Shown here piece after piece: positions 61,652 to 64,000 of a stretch of 64,000 bases of DNA. The DNA is taken from positions 868,001 through 932,000 of the forward strand of contig OY723321.1 in the NCBI GenBank assembly GCA_963210315.1. Direction: 5' to 3'. This stretch comes from Rhynchopus euleeides (taxonomy: Eukaryota; Euglenozoa; Diplonemea; Diplonemida; Diplonemidae). Position 1 is the stretch's first letter, and each line of letters starts with the position of its first letter. The notes below the pieces were generated by a model, which made no database searches, was not told the DNA's origin, and saw only the letters and a program-made list of their open reading frames with translations. Position numbers and translations under genes: made by a program.

Positions 61652-64000
61652 ATGCCGGGGAAAACGGTGTGCCAGCCAGCGGGTCGGATTCTCGCTGTCC
61701 TCTGTGCAGTTCTCTGCCTCTGTGGGGGGTATTCGTCATGCACAGGGATCGGGGCGCCTGATGAGAAGAAGCTGTGTCATCATGATCATATCCAATGCCT
61801 CTATGGCATTAGTCCTGACTTTGGGGATGCTGTGCAGCTGCGCATCAAGGGCATGACTGGTGAGATCATGTCTGACAAGGGGCTGCACGAAGCCTTCTGC
61901 AACCGTGACAACTGGCATAAGAAGAACGAGATATGCGGGAGATGCCTCTTCACGCTGCGCATCGAGAGGGTGGACTACAAAGCGGACAACCCCGCGCGCC
62001 AATTTTTCGAACAGCCCGGCTCCGGGGGCCTCGAGTCCTTTCCCATCTGCCTTTCCCAGGTCTGTCTGGGGGACAATCTGAACACTTACTCCTCGGATGG
62101 CATCAGCGGTATTGGGCAGAGTGGGATGGAGCTTGTGACACACAAGGGATTAGGCTGCAATGAGTCAGACTGGGAACATGTGAAGTTGCCTGGGAAGATC
62201 GCAGTGTACACCTATCACAAAAACGCGGACCGGGCGGTGTGCAGCGAGAGCGGACAGCATGAGGTTGCAACAAAGCTTGGCGCCAAGATTGGGATTGTGA
62301 TGGCGGATCTCTCCATCCGTAAGTATGAGAACCGTCCGCCTTGCGTGCTGTTCAGGGGTGGGGGTGCTGGCACCGCGTTGTTCTTCGCGTTTTACGACAA
62401 CATACCTGTCGTGGAGTGGCTGCAGTCGAGCAATCTGAGGGATGCTTCCTCTCTCATCAGCAAGATGACCGGAAGAGTGGAGCACGACGCGACGTGTGAG
62501 GCGGGTGACATCCCGTCTGTCCCAACGGATCATCCAGACTTCTTCAACAACACGTGCCCCTTCTGGTTCCTCCCTGCCCTCGACATGTGCTCCAGCCGCC
62601 CGGTTGAGCAGGACAGGCTCTGCTCCTACTGCGCGATGACCGTCCGGGCTCCAGAGCAGGCCCATCCGCCCACGCCGGGTGTCTCCCAAACTGACGCCCC
62701 CCCTCCTGCCCCAACGCAGGAGCCTCCCTGCAGAAACGACTCCAAAAATGGGGGTGATGATGTTGTGATGGACCCGACCAACCTGGGGTGCATCTACGCG
62801 CCTGACATCAACCCGCTCCGCCGGAGCAACACACTCTTCTCTCTGTTCCAGGAGGGGGAGGGGTCCATCACTGTGCCTGTTATCTACTACGGACCGAACT
62901 CCGGTGTCCCGTCGCAGCTCTGCGACCCTACCTTCACGAGGGAGGAGGCGGGGCGGCAAAAATGGGATCCGAAGTCGACAGTGCTTCTGTGGGACACCGA
63001 CAGTGGGGGGTGGGAGCCGCAGTGCCACCGTGTCCAGGCCCTGCGCAACCTGCAGGGGTATGTGCGTGCTGTGGTGGTGCTGACGGAGCAGATTATCGCG
63101 GGTTACGCAGGGGGGCTGTCTCTTCCAATGGGGATCACGCAGGGGACGCACCACATGCAGAACATAATATCGTATGTCACAACGCATGGCACCTACGACA
63201 ATATAACCGAGGTGTACTCGGCAAACCTCACCTTCGTCCTGGGTAGCGCAGAGGATCCGAGCGAGGTCCAGCGGGACCCATCCTCGCAGACGCTGCCGGT
63301 GGTCGACAAGGTGGACCGTGGTGTCCTCGAGGAGGACGGCTCCATCGCCTCCCTGGTGCTGATCCCGATCCTCCTGACGGCTGTCGTGGGGAAGGTCTAC
63401 CTCGATGCCAAGGGGAGCGTGGCGGACCGCCAGGCCATCCAGGTGACCCCAGATGTGGATGCCGCCGCCGTGGATGTGCCGGGGCTCCCGTTGGTCTGGA
63501 GCTCGACGGCGCTGTCTCTGTCGCTTCTGGTGACGGTTGCTGCTCTGTCGTTCGGTCTGTCGTATGATGCGGGTCAGCGTGGCGTGGCGGATGCCTCGCA
63601 CGATGGGGAGCAGTCCGTTGAGTTCACCAACAACAGGAATCTGGAGAATGTCCAGATGATGGCTCGCGTTTATATGCAAACTGTCACAGACTCCGCGATA
63701 TCTGCGTTCCACAAGTGGAAGACGAAGGCACTGTATCAAACTGATATACTTGAGAATTTCTTCACGTCGGACAACGAGACGACGACATGGGATGTCTTCT
63801 GGAAGGAGCAGGTGCCTGGATTCCGCACAGCCACCATGAAGGGGCAGAAGTTTGAAGAGGCCTGGCCGGATATGGTCTGGACTGTGCAGGTCTACAAGAC
63901 TGGGGGTTTCTACATCGATGACTCGAATGTGACCAACGACTACCTGCAGAGGGCAGTGGTCGACGGGGTGTCGCAAAACATCTCCGAGTCGGACAACGGG
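61652..64000 (+). CDS. membrane receptor paralogous to the gene at 21640, truncated by the window edge
   Basis: Open from ATG 61652 to the last base without a stop, giving 783 visible residues. Signal peptide about 1-29 (ILAVLCAVLCLCGG). The Cys-rich ectodomain shares the signatures of the 21640 gene in the same order: FCNRDNWHKKNEICGRC, CPFWFLPALDMCS, LGCIYAPDINPLRR. Two hydrophobic spans follow at about 564-584 and 617-638 (SSTALSLSLLVTVAALSFGL, matching SSTALSLSLVVVVAGLAFGL in the paralogue). The start of the second extracytoplasmic region is also present. Whether it carries the LamG and cyclase-like parts lies beyond the window. A long antisense frame (62165-63976) is only its shadow. Confidence 0.88.
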   Translation, partial: MPGKTVCQPAGRILAVLCAVLCLCGGYSSCTGIGAPDEKKLCHHDHIQCLYGISPDFGDAVQLRIKGMTGEIMSDKGLHEAFCNRDNWHKKNEICGRCLFTLRIERVDYKADNPARQFFEQPGSGGLESFPICLSQVCLGDNLNTYSSDGISGIGQSGMELVTHKGLGCNESDWEHVKLPGKIAVYTYHKNADRAVCSESGQHEVATKLGAKIGIVMADLSIRKYENRPPCVLFRGGGAGTALFFAFYDNIPVVEWLQSSNLRDASSLISKMTGRVEHDATCEAGDIPSVPTDHPDFFNNTCPFWFLPALDMCSSRPVEQDRLCSYCAMTVRAPEQAHPPTPGVSQTDAPPPAPTQEPPCRNDSKNGGDDVVMDPTNLGCIYAPDINPLRRSNTLFSLFQEGEGSITVPVIYYGPNSGVPSQLCDPTFTREEAGRQKWDPKSTVLLWDTDSGGWEPQCHRVQALRNLQGYVRAVVVLTEQIIAGYAGGLSLPMGITQGTHHMQNIISYVTTHGTYDNITEVYSANLTFVLGSAEDPSEVQRDPSSQTLPVVDKVDRGVLEEDGSIASLVLIPILLTAVVGKVYLDAKGSVADRQAIQVTPDVDAAAVDVPGLPLVWSSTALSLSLLVTVAALSFGLSYDAGQRGVADASHDGEQSVEFTNNRNLENVQMMARVYMQTVTDSAISAFHKWKTKALYQTDILENFFTSDNETTTWDVFWKEQVPGFRTATMKGQKFEEAWPDMVWTVQVYKTGGFYIDDSNVTNDYLQRAVVDGVSQNISESDNG

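Noticed and set aside
62165-63976. 603-codon open frame on the minus strand
   Set aside because: It is antisense to the open + frame with signal peptide, TM segments and paralogue motifs; long antisense frames are expected in GC-rich codon usage.

Overview
The window is nuclear DNA from a unicellular eukaryote. Supporting signs are nine cis-spliced introns, all starting GTATG and ending AG, eukaryote-type proteins (a CDKN3-like phosphatase, TPR-SET, PPR, a CoA synthase fusion, receptor cyclase-like proteins), long intergenic spaces and eukaryotic DNA-transposon footprints. All 15 well-supported protein genes lie on the + strand. Most have a C-rich pyrimidine tract ending in AG shortly before the start codon, in two cases a single base before the ATG. 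Unidirectional clusters with such acceptors suggest spliced-leader trans-splicing of polycistronic transcripts. A diplonemid or other euglenozoan fits best; a dinoflagellate or chromerid-type alveolate is the alternative. No spliced-leader RNA, tRNA or rRNA gene was recognised, so the taxon remains an inference.

Layout: 0.5-1.0 kb, a frame-broken minus-strand coding remnant that diverges from the + cluster. 1.3-3.4 kb, CDKN3-like phosphatase with a basic SPK-rich tail. 5.5-9.9 kb, large low-complexity/coiled-coil protein. 10.4-12.5 kb, RlmI-like class I methyltransferase. 12.9-15.3 kb, coiled-coil/His-rich protein. 16.2-17.3 kb, HSL-type alpha/beta hydrolase. 18.1-20.4 kb, CoA synthase (PPAT plus dephospho-CoA kinase) fused to an HD-phosphohydrolase-like domain. 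21.6-26.8 kb, giant receptor with a degenerate nucleotide-cyclase domain. 27-34.5 kb, gene-poor and transposon-bearing, including a foldback segment and an hAT-type MITE. 34.6-37.3 kb, PPR protein overlapping a TPR-SET protein. 37.8-39.9 kb, tandem pair of small secreted proteins. 40-48.5 kb, gene-free repeat block with 1.4-kb tandem units, AACCGGTT palindrome arrays, GC hairpins and a TA-flanked inverted-repeat transposon. 49.0-50.7 kb, vWA protein. 51.75-52.5 kb, rhomboid protease. 53.2-58.4 kb, six-exon caspase-like protein lacking the catalytic Cys, with a long coiled coil. 61.65 kb to the window end, a second receptor paralogous to the one at 21.6 kb.

The genes form no single pathway; they look like a co-oriented housekeeping and lineage-specific array. 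Recurrent themes are enzyme folds with missing catalytic residues (cyclase-like and caspase-like domains, and a changed HxGH motif in the PPAT domain), domain fusions, and stopless introns of length 3n.
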